DNA from: Kiritimatiellia bacterium
GTDB lineage: Bacteria; Verrucomicrobiota; Kiritimatiellia; CAIQIC01; Lenti-01
Direction: 5' to 3'
Assembly: GCA_018432565.1 (NCBI GenBank)
Contig: JAHDSS010000371.1
Location: 1 to 9,811, forward strand
DNA: 9,811 nucleotides
The notes under the pieces were generated by a model, which worked only from the letters and a program-made list of their open reading frames with translations, was not told the origin of the DNA and ran no database searches. This document shows, one piece after another, positions 1-6,187 of this stretch. A program made the position numbers and the translations under genes. Numbering within the stretch: the stretch's first letter is position 1; every line of letters starts with the position of its first letter.

Positions 1-102
1 GGAGGCCGTGGCGGCCGCGAGCAGGGCGCAGAGGCCAAGCGAGGCCAGCACCTCGATCAGGGTAAAGCCGGAGGGCCTGGAAATGGGGTCCGGAATAGTC
101 AT
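1..102 (-). CDS. Type IV pilin-like / type II secretion pseudopilin, N-terminal fragment
   Basis: Only the first 34 codons are present; the gene runs off the left edge. The reading frame begins with ATG at 102 (minus strand) and encodes a short leader followed by GFTLIEVLASLGLCALLAAA. This is the class III (prepilin) signal: Gly12 is the residue before the cleavage site, Phe13 becomes the methylated first residue of the mature protein, Glu17 is the conserved +5 glutamate, and a hydrophobic helix follows. A prepilin peptidase would process it, and the helix would anchor it in the inner membrane until assembly into a pilus or secretion pseudopilus. A GGCGG stretch about 5 nt upstream can serve as ribosome-binding site. 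Without the C-terminal domain I cannot say whether it is a major pilin, a minor pilin or a GspG/H/I/J-like pseudopilin. It is transcribed away from the histidine kinase gene. Confidence 0.85.
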   Translation of the reverse strand, partial: MTIPDPISRPSGFTLIEVLASLGLCALLAAATAS

Positions 103-144
103 TGGTCCGCCGCAGGAAGTGTTGCACGGAGGGCGCGGTTTGGC

Positions 145-175
145 AAACGGGAAACGGGGTTTCCGCGGTTTCCGC
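145..175. repeat. Nested short repeats with dyad symmetry upstream of the kinase gene
   Basis: AAACGGG occurs twice in tandem (145-151, 152-158). It is followed directly by GGTTTCCGC twice in tandem (158-166, 167-175). The two families face each other: GGAAAC (150-155) and GTTTCC (159-164) form a perfect 6-bp inverted repeat around GGG. The outer AAAC and GTTT units extend the symmetry imperfectly. The block lies in the 224-bp gap between the divergent pseudopilin and histidine kinase genes, where operators are expected. A regulator site is an inference; a small hairpin is an alternative. I could not place convincing -10/-35 boxes for either gene in this gap. Confidence 0.4.
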
Positions 176-236
176 GGAGGTGTGGTTGCGGTGCGGCGTT
201 TGTGAGGGTGTGGCGGGTTGGGGTGGACTTGATTCA

Positions 237-257
237 CCCATGGGACAAGCCCATGGG
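237..257. repeat. Repeated palindrome CCCATGGG with 5-nt spacer
   Basis: CCCATGGG lies at 237-244 and again at 250-257, separated by ACAAG. Each copy is itself a palindrome, so the pair is both a direct and an inverted repeat and can form an 8-bp stem with a 5-nt loop. It is 70 bp upstream of the histidine kinase start. There is no T-run after it on either strand, so a simple intrinsic terminator is unlikely. An operator or a 5'-leader hairpin is possible. Confidence 0.4.
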
Positions 258-326
258 GGTCTCCTGCCTATTGCTGCGGGTTTTCAGTCGCGCGGGGGGC
301 TGGGCCGGGTGTAGAGTCGCGGTGGC

Positions 327-2042
327 ATGCATAGGAAGACGGAACCAGGCGCGGCGGAGCGGGGGCGGGGATTGCGCACGGCCCGCGGGCAGGTGATTCT
401 GGCGGCGCTGGTGCTGTCGCTGGGGCTGGGGGCGACAGGCTGGATGGCGGTGTCGCAGCACCGCCAGGAGCAGGCGCGGATCGAAGGGGAATTCCAGCAG
501 GCGGCGGACAAGCTGTTCGAGCGGACCCTGCGGGAGATCCAGTTGTTCATGGAAGTGCTGGATTCGATCCGTCAGCTGCACAGCCTGTCGGACCAGGTGA
601 CGCCGGAGGCGTTCGAGGAGATCGTGCGCAAGGGGATGATCTACCAGCGCCGGATTCTGGGGGCCTATGGGTTTGCGCAGAGCATTCCGCATGAGATGCG
701 GGAGGCTTTCGAGGGGCAGGCGCTGAAGCGGACGCTGGTGCGATCCGACGGGACCGGGGGATTCACGCCCATGGAGGTCCAGGCGGCGTACTATCCGCTG
801 ACCTATCAGACGCCGCCGGGGGGGCTGGGGCTTCCAGAAGGGTATGATTTCACGGCGCGGGAGGAGGATCGGGCGGCCATTGAATCCATGCGTCGCTGGG
901 GGGTGTTTGCCCTGGGCGGCGAACCGGTGGGGCTGCCGTCCGCTTCCTCCGCGGCGCGCGACTTGTACATGTATGCGCCGATTCTGTATCCGGCCGGGCC
1001 GGGCGCGCGGGACCTAGCGGGGTTTGCCATCGGCCTGTTCCAGCCGGGGCGCATTCTGGCCGGCGCCATGGGCGGCGAAGCGCGCGGCGTCCGGGCGCGC
1101 CTGGAGGCGGCGCCCCGGGAGACGCCGGCATCGGACGAGGCCTGGTCCTATGCGCGGCATTTCAGCCTGGCGAACCAGGAATGGCAATTCGTGGCAGAGG
1201 CGGACCCGGCGTACTGGGCGGGAGAGCGGTCGCGGCTTCCGGAACGGGTGGCGGGGACGGGCACGGTGCTTTCGCTGGCGCTGGCGGGGGCGCTGCTGCT
1301 GCTGGCGGGGCGGTCGCGGCGGATTGAAGCCCTGGTGAGCCGCCGGACGGCGGAGCTGGCCGACGCCAACCGCCGGCTGGAGGCGGTGATGGAGGAACGG
1401 CGCGAACTGGAAGACGAGGTATTGCGCATCAGCGGGCATGAGAAGGCCCGGATCGGCCGGGACCTGCATGACTCGCTGGGGCAGAAACTGACCGGGGTGA
1501 TGTATTTATTCAGCGCCTACCGCCAGAAGTCCGGCGACGGGCAGGAGGAGGCGGACCAGATCGCGGCCACGCTGAAGGAAGCGGTGAGCCAGGTGCGGCG
1601 CATTGCGCGCGGGCTGGCGCCGGTGGCCTTGACCGAAGACGGTCTGCCGGATGCGTTGCGGCGGCTGGCGGAGGAATCGTCGGCGCTGTTTGGCCAGTCC
1701 GTCGAATTCTATGCCGAGCGGGAAGGGCGGCCGCGGGATGCGGCGACGGCCGAGCATTTGTATCTGATCGCGCTGGAGGCGGTGAGCAACGCCGTGAAGC
1801 ACGGTCAGGCCACGCAGGTGGTGATTACGCTGGATTACGACGAGGGCGGGGGCCGCCTGGTCATTGAAGACAACGGCTGCGGGATGTCCGCCAGCCGGAA
1901 GCCGGATCGCGAGGGGGGCAGCGGGCTGCGCATCATGCGGCATCGCGCCGAGGTGTTCGGGGGGGCGCTGGACGTCGGGGACGGGGAACCGGGGGGCGTC
2001 CGGGTCACCTGCCGTTTCCCGGTCGCGCCGTCATCGGCCTGA
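327..2042 (+). CDS. CHASE-domain sensor histidine kinase, NarL/LuxR-partner type (HisKA_3)
   Basis: This 571-residue membrane sensor kinase should autophosphorylate on histidine and pass the phosphate to a NarL-type response regulator. Order seen: a membrane segment at about 23-43; a periplasmic region of about 63-240 that resembles a CHASE sensor domain (including the stretch RRILGAYGFAQSIP); a second membrane segment near 310-328; a charged helical linker at 335-370; a HisKA_3 dimerisation helix with the phosphoacceptor His381 in DLHDSLGQKL; and a HATPase domain. The HATPase domain has an N-box (EAVSNAVKHG, Asn488), a G1 box (DNGCGM, Asp515) and a G2 box (GGSGLRIM, about 530-537). All ATP-binding motifs look intact. 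The start at ATG 327 leaves a short basic cytoplasmic N-terminus and has only a weak GGTGG upstream. No response regulator gene lies in the window, so the kinase is an orphan here. The CHASE ligand cannot be told from sequence; the CHASE call itself rests on architecture and a loose motif match. Confidence 0.88.
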   Translation: MHRKTEPGAAERGRGLRTARGQVILAALVLSLGLGATGWMAVSQHRQEQARIEGEFQQAADKLFERTLREIQLFMEVLDSIRQLHSLSDQVTPEAFEEIVRKGMIYQRRILGAYGFAQSIPHEMREAFEGQALKRTLVRSDGTGGFTPMEVQAAYYPLTYQTPPGGLGLPEGYDFTAREEDRAAIESMRRWGVFALGGEPVGLPSASSAARDLYMYAPILYPAGPGARDLAGFAIGLFQPGRILAGAMGGEARGVRARLEAAPRETPASDEAWSYARHFSLANQEWQFVAEADPAYWAGERSRLPERVAGTGTVLSLALAGALLLLAGRSRRIEALVSRRTAELADANRRLEAVMEERRELEDEVLRISGHEKARIGRDLHDSLGQKLTGVMYLFSAYRQKSGDGQEEADQIAATLKEAVSQVRRIARGLAPVALTEDGLPDALRRLAEESSALFGQSVEFYAEREGRPRDAATAEHLYLIALEAVSNAVKHGQATQVVITLDYDEGGGRLVIEDNGCGMSASRKPDREGGSGLRIMRHRAEVFGGALDVGDGEPGGVRVTCRFPVAPSSA

Positions 2043-2050
2043 ATCCGTTT

Positions 2051-2084
2051 TCCCGGCCGGCGGGAGTTCCAGAGGCGGCCGGGA
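2051..2084. terminator. GC-rich hairpin after the histidine kinase gene
   Basis: TCCCGGCCG (2051-2059) pairs perfectly with CGGCCGGGA (2076-2084) around a 16-nt loop, beginning 8 bp after the kinase stop codon. The hairpin is not followed by a T-run on the plus strand; AT-rich sequence begins a few bases later. It sits between convergent genes, where a terminator is expected, but it lacks the full intrinsic-terminator signature and could act with Rho or only protect the 3' end. Confidence 0.4.
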
Positions 2085-2095
2085 CGGCAAAATAC

Positions 2096-2186
2096 TTAAT
2101 TAACTATGTATCGCTGTTTATTATAAAAAACGGCTGAATTCGACTTATTTTATCAATAAAATCCCCACACAGTTAATTAACTATGT
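2096..2186. repeat. Exact 14-bp direct repeat bounding an AT-rich island
   Basis: TTAATTAACTATGT occurs at 2096-2109 and 2173-2186, with 63 bp between the copies. The interval is strikingly AT-rich compared with the rest of the window and includes TTATTATAAAAAA (2118-2130) and a 7-bp inverted repeat, ATTTTAT (2147-2153) / ATAAAAT (2156-2162). The right copy covers the last codons and the TAA stop of the minus-strand cinA-like gene. Such a layout resembles the scar of a site-specific integration at a gene's 3' end, but no integrase or terminal inverted repeats are visible. A local duplication is equally possible. Confidence 0.5.
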
Positions 2187-2653
2187 GGAAGCAAATCGAG
2201 CAGGTGCCGGAGGCTGGCGGCAGTGGCGTCTTGGCGGATTTGTTCGCGGGAGCCGTGAAAGCGGTGTTCGAAGGTGGGGGTTTCGGCCGGGCCGGCGACG
2301 GCCATGAAGACGAGGCCGACGGGTTTATCGGGGGATCCGCCGCCGGGGCCGGCGATGCCGGTGAGGGAAACGGCCCAGTCGGTGCCGCATCGGCGTCGGG
2401 CGCCTTCGGCCATGGCGCGGGCGGTTTCGGCGCTAACGGCTCCGTGGGCGTTGAGAAGTTCCGGGGGAACCCCGAGCAGGGAGGTTTTGAGCGCGTTGGA
2501 ATAGGCGACCACGCCACCGGCATACCAGGCGGAACTGCCGGGCAGCCGGGTCAGGGCCGCGCCGACCATGCCGCCGGTGCAGGATTCGGCCGTGGCCAGG
2601 GTTTGCCGGCGGCCGAGCAGGACGTCGGCAATGGAGGTCAACAGGGTGTCCAT
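2177..2653 (-). CDS. pncC: CinA C-terminal-domain protein, PncC-type nicotinamide-nucleotide amidase
   Basis: The 158-residue protein is a stand-alone CinA C-terminal domain. Characterised members (PncC, formerly YgaD in E. coli) deamidate NMN to nicotinic acid mononucleotide, returning nicotinamide nucleotides to NAD synthesis. Family hallmarks seen: TAESCTGG at 21-28 with the likely nucleophile Ser24, [17 protein letters not shown] at about 46-62 with conserved Tyr and Lys, a [15 protein letters not shown] helix, and [16 protein letters not shown] near 98-113. The length is typical for the short form, which lacks the N-terminal MoaB-like domain of full CinA. ATG at 2653 is chosen because the family motif starts about 20 residues later; no strong ribosome-binding site is visible. 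The gene converges on the kinase gene and diverges from the epimerase gene across an 80-bp gap. The family call is firm; the exact substrate is inferred. Confidence 0.9.
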   Translation of the reverse strand: MDTLLTSIADVLLGRRQTLATAESCTGGMVGAALTRLPGSSAWYAGGVVAYSNALKTSLLGVPPELLNAHGAVSAETARAMAEGARRRCGTDWAVSLTGIAGPGGGSPDKPVGLVFMAVAGPAETPTFEHRFHGSREQIRQDATAASLRHLLDLLPHS

Positions 2654-2733
2654 GCCCGGGAGTCTAGGCCATGTCTGTCGGGATGGAAAGTTCGGACAAG
2701 ACTTTTCACGGGGGTTGTGGCAGGTTTTGAGGC

Positions 2734-3804
2734 ATGCATACGGTTCTGGTGACAGGTTCGGGCGGCTTGGTGGGATCGGAGACGGCGCGGCATTTCGGTC
2801 GCATGGGGTGGCGCGTCATCGGGGTGGACAACAATCTGCGGGAGTATTTTTTCGGTCCGGAGGCCTCCACGAAATGGGCGGTGGAGGAGCTGCGGCAGGC
2901 GCTGGGGGAAGCGTTTACGCCGGTATCGGCGGACATCCGCGATTTCGACGCGGTGCGCGGCGTGTTGGAGAAGGCGGGATCCATTGATCTGGTGGTGCAC
3001 ACGGCGGCGCAGCCGTCGCACGACTGGGCGGCGCGGGAGCCCTTCACCGATTTCGGCGTGAATGCGCAGGGGACGCTGAATCTGCTGGAGGCGGCGCGCC
3101 AGATGGCTCCGGAGGCGACGTTTGTGTTCACGTCGACCAACAAAGTGTACGGCGACACGCCGAACCGCCTGCCGCTGGAGGAACGGGACACGCGCTGGGA
3201 ATGCGTGGCGGGGCCGTACGCGGAAAAGGGCATTGACGAGACGATGAGCATTGACCAGACGACGCATTCGCTGTTCGGGGCGTCGAAGGTGGCGGCGGAT
3301 GTGATGGTACAGGAATACGGGCGGTATTTCGGCATGAAGACGGGGGTGTTCCGGGGCGGCTGCCTGACGGGGCCGCGGCATTCGGGGGCGGAGCTGCACG
3401 GGTTTCTGGCCTATCTGATGAAATGCGCGGCGACGGGCCGCGAGTACCGGATTTTCGGCTACCAGGGCAAGCAGGTGCGCGACAACATCCACAGCGAGGA
3501 TCTGGTGGCGTCGTTCGAGCACTTCCACCGCGCGCCGAGGCCGGGGGAAGTGTACAACATGGGCGGTAGCCGGTTCAGTCACTGCTCGATGATGGAGGCG
3601 GTGGCGCTGTGCGAGGAACTCACCGGCCGCCGGATGAAGACGACATATGTGGAGACCAACCGCGTCGGCGACCACATCTGGTGGGTCAGCGATGTGTCCA
3701 AGTTCCAGTCGCACTATCCGGAATGGAAGCTGACCAGGACGGTGCGCGACATTCTGTCGGAGATCCTGGAATTCAACCTGCCGCGCTGGAAGAAGGAAGG
3801 GTGA
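2734..3804 (+). CDS. NAD-dependent epimerase/dehydratase, CDP-paratose 2-epimerase-like
   Basis: This 356-residue extended SDR protein probably epimerises a nucleotide-activated sugar for surface glycan synthesis. The N-terminal Rossmann motif is TGSGGLVG (Gly8, Gly11, Gly14), with VDNN and Asp32 indicating NAD(H). It also has [11 protein letters not shown] at 89-99, [11 protein letters not shown] at 134-144, FRGGCLTGP at 206-214, and [13 protein letters not shown] (246-258) followed by GEVYNMGG. The [11 protein letters not shown] and STNKVYG stretches are those I associate with CDP-tyvelose/CDP-paratose 2-epimerases. The expected YxxxK motif reads Phe181-GAS-Lys185, so the usual catalytic tyrosine is replaced; codon 181 is clearly TTC. 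GGCAGG, 9 nt before ATG 2734, may be the ribosome-binding site. nudC starts 2 bp after the stop, so the two are probably cotranscribed. The exact sugar substrate is uncertain. Confidence 0.85.
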   Translation: MHTVLVTGSGGLVGSETARHFGRMGWRVIGVDNNLREYFFGPEASTKWAVEELRQALGEAFTPVSADIRDFDAVRGVLEKAGSIDLVVHTAAQPSHDWAAREPFTDFGVNAQGTLNLLEAARQMAPEATFVFTSTNKVYGDTPNRLPLEERDTRWECVAGPYAEKGIDETMSIDQTTHSLFGASKVAADVMVQEYGRYFGMKTGVFRGGCLTGPRHSGAELHGFLAYLMKCAATGREYRIFGYQGKQVRDNIHSEDLVASFEHFHRAPRPGEVYNMGGSRFSHCSMMEAVALCEELTGRRMKTTYVETNRVGDHIWWVSDVSKFQSHYPEWKLTRTVRDILSEILEFNLPRWKKEG

Positions 3805-3806
3805 CG

Positions 3807-4556
3807 GTGAAGGGGGCGGCATCCGGCGCGTTGTGTTTTTGCGACGGCCAGCTGCTGGTGCGCGCCGGCACGCTGGAACCGGCGGGGGAAGAGGCAGGCG
3901 GCGGGCGCGAGGTGCTGGATTCGTTTGTCGTGAAGCCCCAGGGGGTGCGGGCGGTGGCGCTGGGGGGAACGACGGAGGATGCGCCGGCCGGTCATGAATG
4001 GCTGCGGGTGCGTCGGCTGATTGCGGACGAGTCGCCGCTGGCCGCGTTGGCCTGCCGTGCGCTGGGCCTTTTGAACTGGCGGGCGGCGCATGCCTATTGC
4101 GGGGTCTGCGGCGAACCGCTGGAGGATCATCCCGCCGAGATGGCGCGGCGATGCACGGCGTGCGGGCACATGGCCTATCCGGCCATTTCGCCGGCGGTGA
4201 TCGTGCGGGTGGAGAAAGAGGGGGAAATCCTGCTGGCGCGTCACGTGCAGCGGATTCCGGATCTCTACACGTGCCTGGCGGGGTATCTGGAGGTGGGGGA
4301 GTCGGCGGAGGACGGGGTCCGGCGCGAGGTGCGCGAAGAAACCGGCCTTGAGGTGGGGGATGTTGTCTATGCGGGCAGCCAGCCCTGGCCGTATCCCAAC
4401 CAGCTCATGCTGGCGTTCAAGGCCCGATGGGCTTCCGGCGAGCTGGCGTTGCAGGCGGATGAAATCGCCGAAGCGCGCTGGTTTGATCCGGCTGATTTGC
4501 CGGCGATTCCGCCGCCGGGCTCCGTGGCCTATCGGCTGATTCACGGCCTGATCTGA
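3807..4556 (+). CDS. nudC: NudC: NAD(H) diphosphatase / NAD-cap RNA decapping Nudix hydrolase
   Basis: The 249-residue protein fits NudC (E. coli about 257). NudC hydrolyses NAD(H) to NMN(H) and AMP and removes NAD caps from RNA. Domains seen: a divergent N-terminal domain ending near residue 95; a zinc ribbon with Cys98, Cys101, Cys116 and Cys119; and a Nudix domain with a full box at 159-181 (Gly159, Glu165, then REVREETGL with the catalytic glutamates). The family-specific signature SQPWPYPNQLMLAF follows at 191-204; it sets NudC apart from other Nudix enzymes, with Tyr where E. coli has Phe. The GTG at 3807 is preferred because GGAAGG ends exactly 6 nt upstream. A GTG at 3801 overlaps the epimerase stop but touches the ribosome-binding site. 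The 2-bp gap after the epimerase gene argues for translational coupling. It converges with the next gene across 19 bp. Confidence 0.93.
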   Translation: MKGAASGALCFCDGQLLVRAGTLEPAGEEAGGGREVLDSFVVKPQGVRAVALGGTTEDAPAGHEWLRVRRLIADESPLAALACRALGLLNWRAAHAYCGVCGEPLEDHPAEMARRCTACGHMAYPAISPAVIVRVEKEGEILLARHVQRIPDLYTCLAGYLEVGESAEDGVRREVREETGLEVGDVVYAGSQPWPYPNQLMLAFKARWASGELALQADEIAEARWFDPADLPAIPPPGSVAYRLIHGLI

Positions 4557-4575
4557 CGGGCCCGGTGCCGCGGGG

Positions 4576-5208
4576 TCAGCGAAGAGATTGCAGGAAGTAG
4601 TTGTGTGTTTTCTCGTACCCGATGGTGGAGGGGTCGCCATGTCCGGGGTAGATCGGAAGGGCGTCGGGGAGGGCGGCGAGTTTGCGGAGGGAGCGGGCGA
4701 GTTCGCGGGCGTCGCCGCCGGGCAGGTCGGTGCGGCCGGCGGTGCCTCGGAAGAGAGTGTCGCCGGTGAAGAGGGCCCGGTCGGGTTCGAGCCGGAAGCA
4801 GACGCCGCCGGGGGTGTGGCCGGGGGTGTCGAGCACCGACCAGCGCGCGCCGGCCAGTTCCAGGACATCGCCTTCCGCCACGGGGCGGAGGGGGGCGTTG
4901 GGGCGGGCCGGGGCGGCATAGAAGCCGGGCAGGTCGTTGCGCGGCGTGAAGCACCAGGCGGCGTCGAGGGGGTGCAGATAGACGGGGGCGGGGCGGGCGT
5001 CGGCCAGCGCGGCGAGCGCGGTGACATGGTCCACGTGGCCATGCGTCAGCAGATAGGCGACGACGACGGCCTGCATGTCCTGGAGGCGGGCCAGCAGCCT
5101 GGCGGCGTCATCGCCCGGATCCAGGACGACGGTTTCGCGCGTGTCGGGGTTGGAGACCAGGTAACAATTTTCTTCGATAAACCCGGTGACCCGTGATTCA
5201 ATGTTCAT
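4576..5208 (-). CDS. Metallo-beta-lactamase-fold hydrolase, glyoxalase II-like
   Basis: The 210-residue protein has every metal-binding motif of the MBL superfamily: THGHVDH at 55-61 (His56, His58, Asp60, His61), GHTPGG with His131, FTGDTLF with Asp150, and YPGHG with His190. The short layout, the N-terminal ENCYLV and the GTAGRTDLPGGD segment match the YcbL/glyoxalase II-like branch, soluble thioester hydrolases that often act on S-lactoylglutathione-type substrates. It lacks the C-terminal HAGH domain of true GloB, so the substrate is unknown. ATG 5208 (MNIESRV) is annotated. ATG 5214, two codons earlier, is a close alternative because GGTGG sits 4 nt before it. Long upstream extensions of this frame overlap the divergent ATPase gene and are not credible. 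It converges with nudC, and its start almost touches the ATPase start. Confidence 0.9.
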   Translation of the reverse strand: MNIESRVTGFIEENCYLVSNPDTRETVVLDPGDDAARLLARLQDMQAVVVAYLLTHGHVDHVTALAALADARPAPVYLHPLDAAWCFTPRNDLPGFYAAPARPNAPLRPVAEGDVLELAGARWSVLDTPGHTPGGVCFRLEPDRALFTGDTLFRGTAGRTDLPGGDARELARSLRKLAALPDALPIYPGHGDPSTIGYEKTHNYFLQSLR

Positions 5209-5212
5209 GGGC

Positions 5213-6187
5213 ATGAAACCACCAGATTCAACCGAACCCGTCAAGGCCGGACCCGTTGCCGTCTTGACGGCATCGGGGCTGGGGGTGGGGTACGCAGCGG
5301 GGGGCGGGAGGCTGGAGGTGGCGGGGGAGGTGGACTTGTGTCTGCGGGCGGGGCGGACGACGGCGCTGGTGGGGGAGAGCGGCTGCGGCAAAAGCATTAC
5401 GGCGGCGGCGCTGGGCGGGCTGCTGCCGCGCGGGATGAGCCGGGACCGGGGGGAGATCCGCTGGGCGGGCGGGGGGGAGCGGGGCCCGGGAAAAGGGCTG
5501 GCGTATGTGTTCCAGGATCCGGGGGAATGCCTGGACCCGGTGTTCACTATCGGCAGCCAGATCCGGGAGGCGCTGCCGAAGGAGGATCGGGGCCGGGCGC
5601 GGGAGCGGATGACGGATCTGCTGCGGACGGTGGGGTTCGACGAACCGGAGCGGGTGCTGGCGAGCTATCCGCACCAGCTGTCGGGGGGCATGCAGCAGCG
5701 GGCGATGCTGGCGATGGCGCTGGCGGGGCGTCCGAGGGTGCTGGTGGCGGACGAGCCGACGACGGCGCTGGACGTGACGGTGCAGGCGAAGATTCTGCGG
5801 CTGCTGGCGGACCTGCAGCGGAAAGAGAATCTGGCGGTGCTGCTGATTACGCACAACCTGGCGGTGGTCGCGGAGATCGCGGACGAGATTCACGTGATGT
5901 ACGCCGGGCGGATTGTGGAATCGGGGCCGGTGGAAATGCTGCGGGCCCCGCGGCACCCGTACGTGCAGGGGCTGTTGAAGGCGCTGCCGCGGCTGGACGG
6001 GGCGGAGCGGCTGGAGGGCATCGAGGGATCGGTTCCGCCGCTGGGCCGGCGCCCGCCGGGCTGCCGGTTTCATCCGCGCTGCGCGCGGTCGCGCGCGGTC
6101 TGCGCGGAGCGGGAGCCGCCGTGGACGGCGTGCGGGCCGGGGCACCGGGTGGCGTGCTGGGCGTGCGGGGACGGGGGCTGGGCATGA
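5213..6187 (+). CDS. Opp/Dpp-type ABC transporter ATPase, OppD/DppD-like
   Basis: The 324-residue ATPase belongs to the family energising uptake of peptides, nickel or oligosaccharides at the inner membrane. Motifs: Walker A GESGCGKS (54-61), Q-loop Gln101 in VFQDP, signature LSGGMQQR (156-163), Walker B VLVADEP (176-182), and switch His214 in LITHNLAVV. The C-terminal tail is the oligopeptide-transporter (oligo_HPY) extension: PRHPYVQGLL at 246-255, then GCRFHPRC with later cysteines at 297 and 315. Together with Cys284 and Cys290 these match the four-cysteine pattern that carries an iron-sulfur cluster in studied DppD proteins. ATG 5213 is a compromise: no good ribosome-binding site precedes it. 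In-frame GTG 5186 would invade the divergent hydrolase gene, and TTG 5264 would still keep the first beta strand. Its stop overlaps the start of the next ATPase gene. Permeases and binding protein are not in the window. Confidence 0.9.
   Translation: MKPPDSTEPVKAGPVAVLTASGLGVGYAAGGGRLEVAGEVDLCLRAGRTTALVGESGCGKSITAAALGGLLPRGMSRDRGEIRWAGGGERGPGKGLAYVFQDPGECLDPVFTIGSQIREALPKEDRGRARERMTDLLRTVGFDEPERVLASYPHQLSGGMQQRAMLAMALAGRPRVLVADEPTTALDVTVQAKILRLLADLQRKENLAVLLITHNLAVVAEIADEIHVMYAGRIVESGPVEMLRAPRHPYVQGLLKALPRLDGAERLEGIEGSVPPLGRRPPGCRFHPRCARSRAVCAEREPPWTACGPGHRVACWACGDGGWA
5257..5272. repeat. 7-bp perfect inverted repeat at the 5' end of the OppD-like gene
   Basis: TGCCGTC (5257-5263) and GACGGCA (5266-5272) are perfectly complementary with TT between them. 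The dyad lies 45 bp inside the annotated OppD-like start and covers the in-frame TTG at 5264. Both divergent genes start nearby, so it could be an operator for one or both promoters. Chance coding symmetry is also plausible. Confidence 0.25.

Noticed and set aside
2686..2707. Possible operator GAAAGT...ACTTTTC between the cinA-like and epimerase genes
   Set aside because: The arms match over only 5 bp with a 9-nt gap, which is expected by chance in an 80-bp gap.
2183..2752. Gly/Ala-rich open frame of 189 codons on the plus strand
   Set aside because: It is antisense to the well-supported CinA-C/PncC gene, has low-complexity composition typical of GC-rich shadow frames, and runs into the epimerase start in another frame.
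3609..3806. Longer N-terminus for NudC starting at 3609
   Set aside because: The extra 66 codons overlap the epimerase C-terminus out of frame and resemble no NudC sequence; GTG 3807 has a well-spaced GGAAGG.
2638..3822. 394-codon open frame on the minus strand
   Set aside because: It mirrors the epimerase gene and is Arg/His/Pro-rich without any recognisable motif; the plus strand carries clear SDR motifs.
4557..4575. Terminator between nudC and the hydrolase gene
   Set aside because: The 19-bp gap contains the palindrome CGGGCCCG but no usable stem-loop with a T-run on either strand.
3714..5042. 442-codon open frame on the minus strand
   Set aside because: It spans antisense NudC and an out-of-frame part of the hydrolase; the composition is Pro/Arg/Thr-rich and motif-free.
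5209..5547. N-terminal extension of the metallo-hydrolase frame up to 5547
   Set aside because: It lies antisense to the OppD-like Walker A region, and the MBL fold begins at MNIESRV.
5338..6183. Fused 552-residue protein reading through both ATPase genes
   Set aside because: The upstream half is a +1-type shadow of the OppD-like gene, Gly/Ala-rich with no ABC motifs; the OppF-like protein begins at ATG 6184 with an ATGA overlap.
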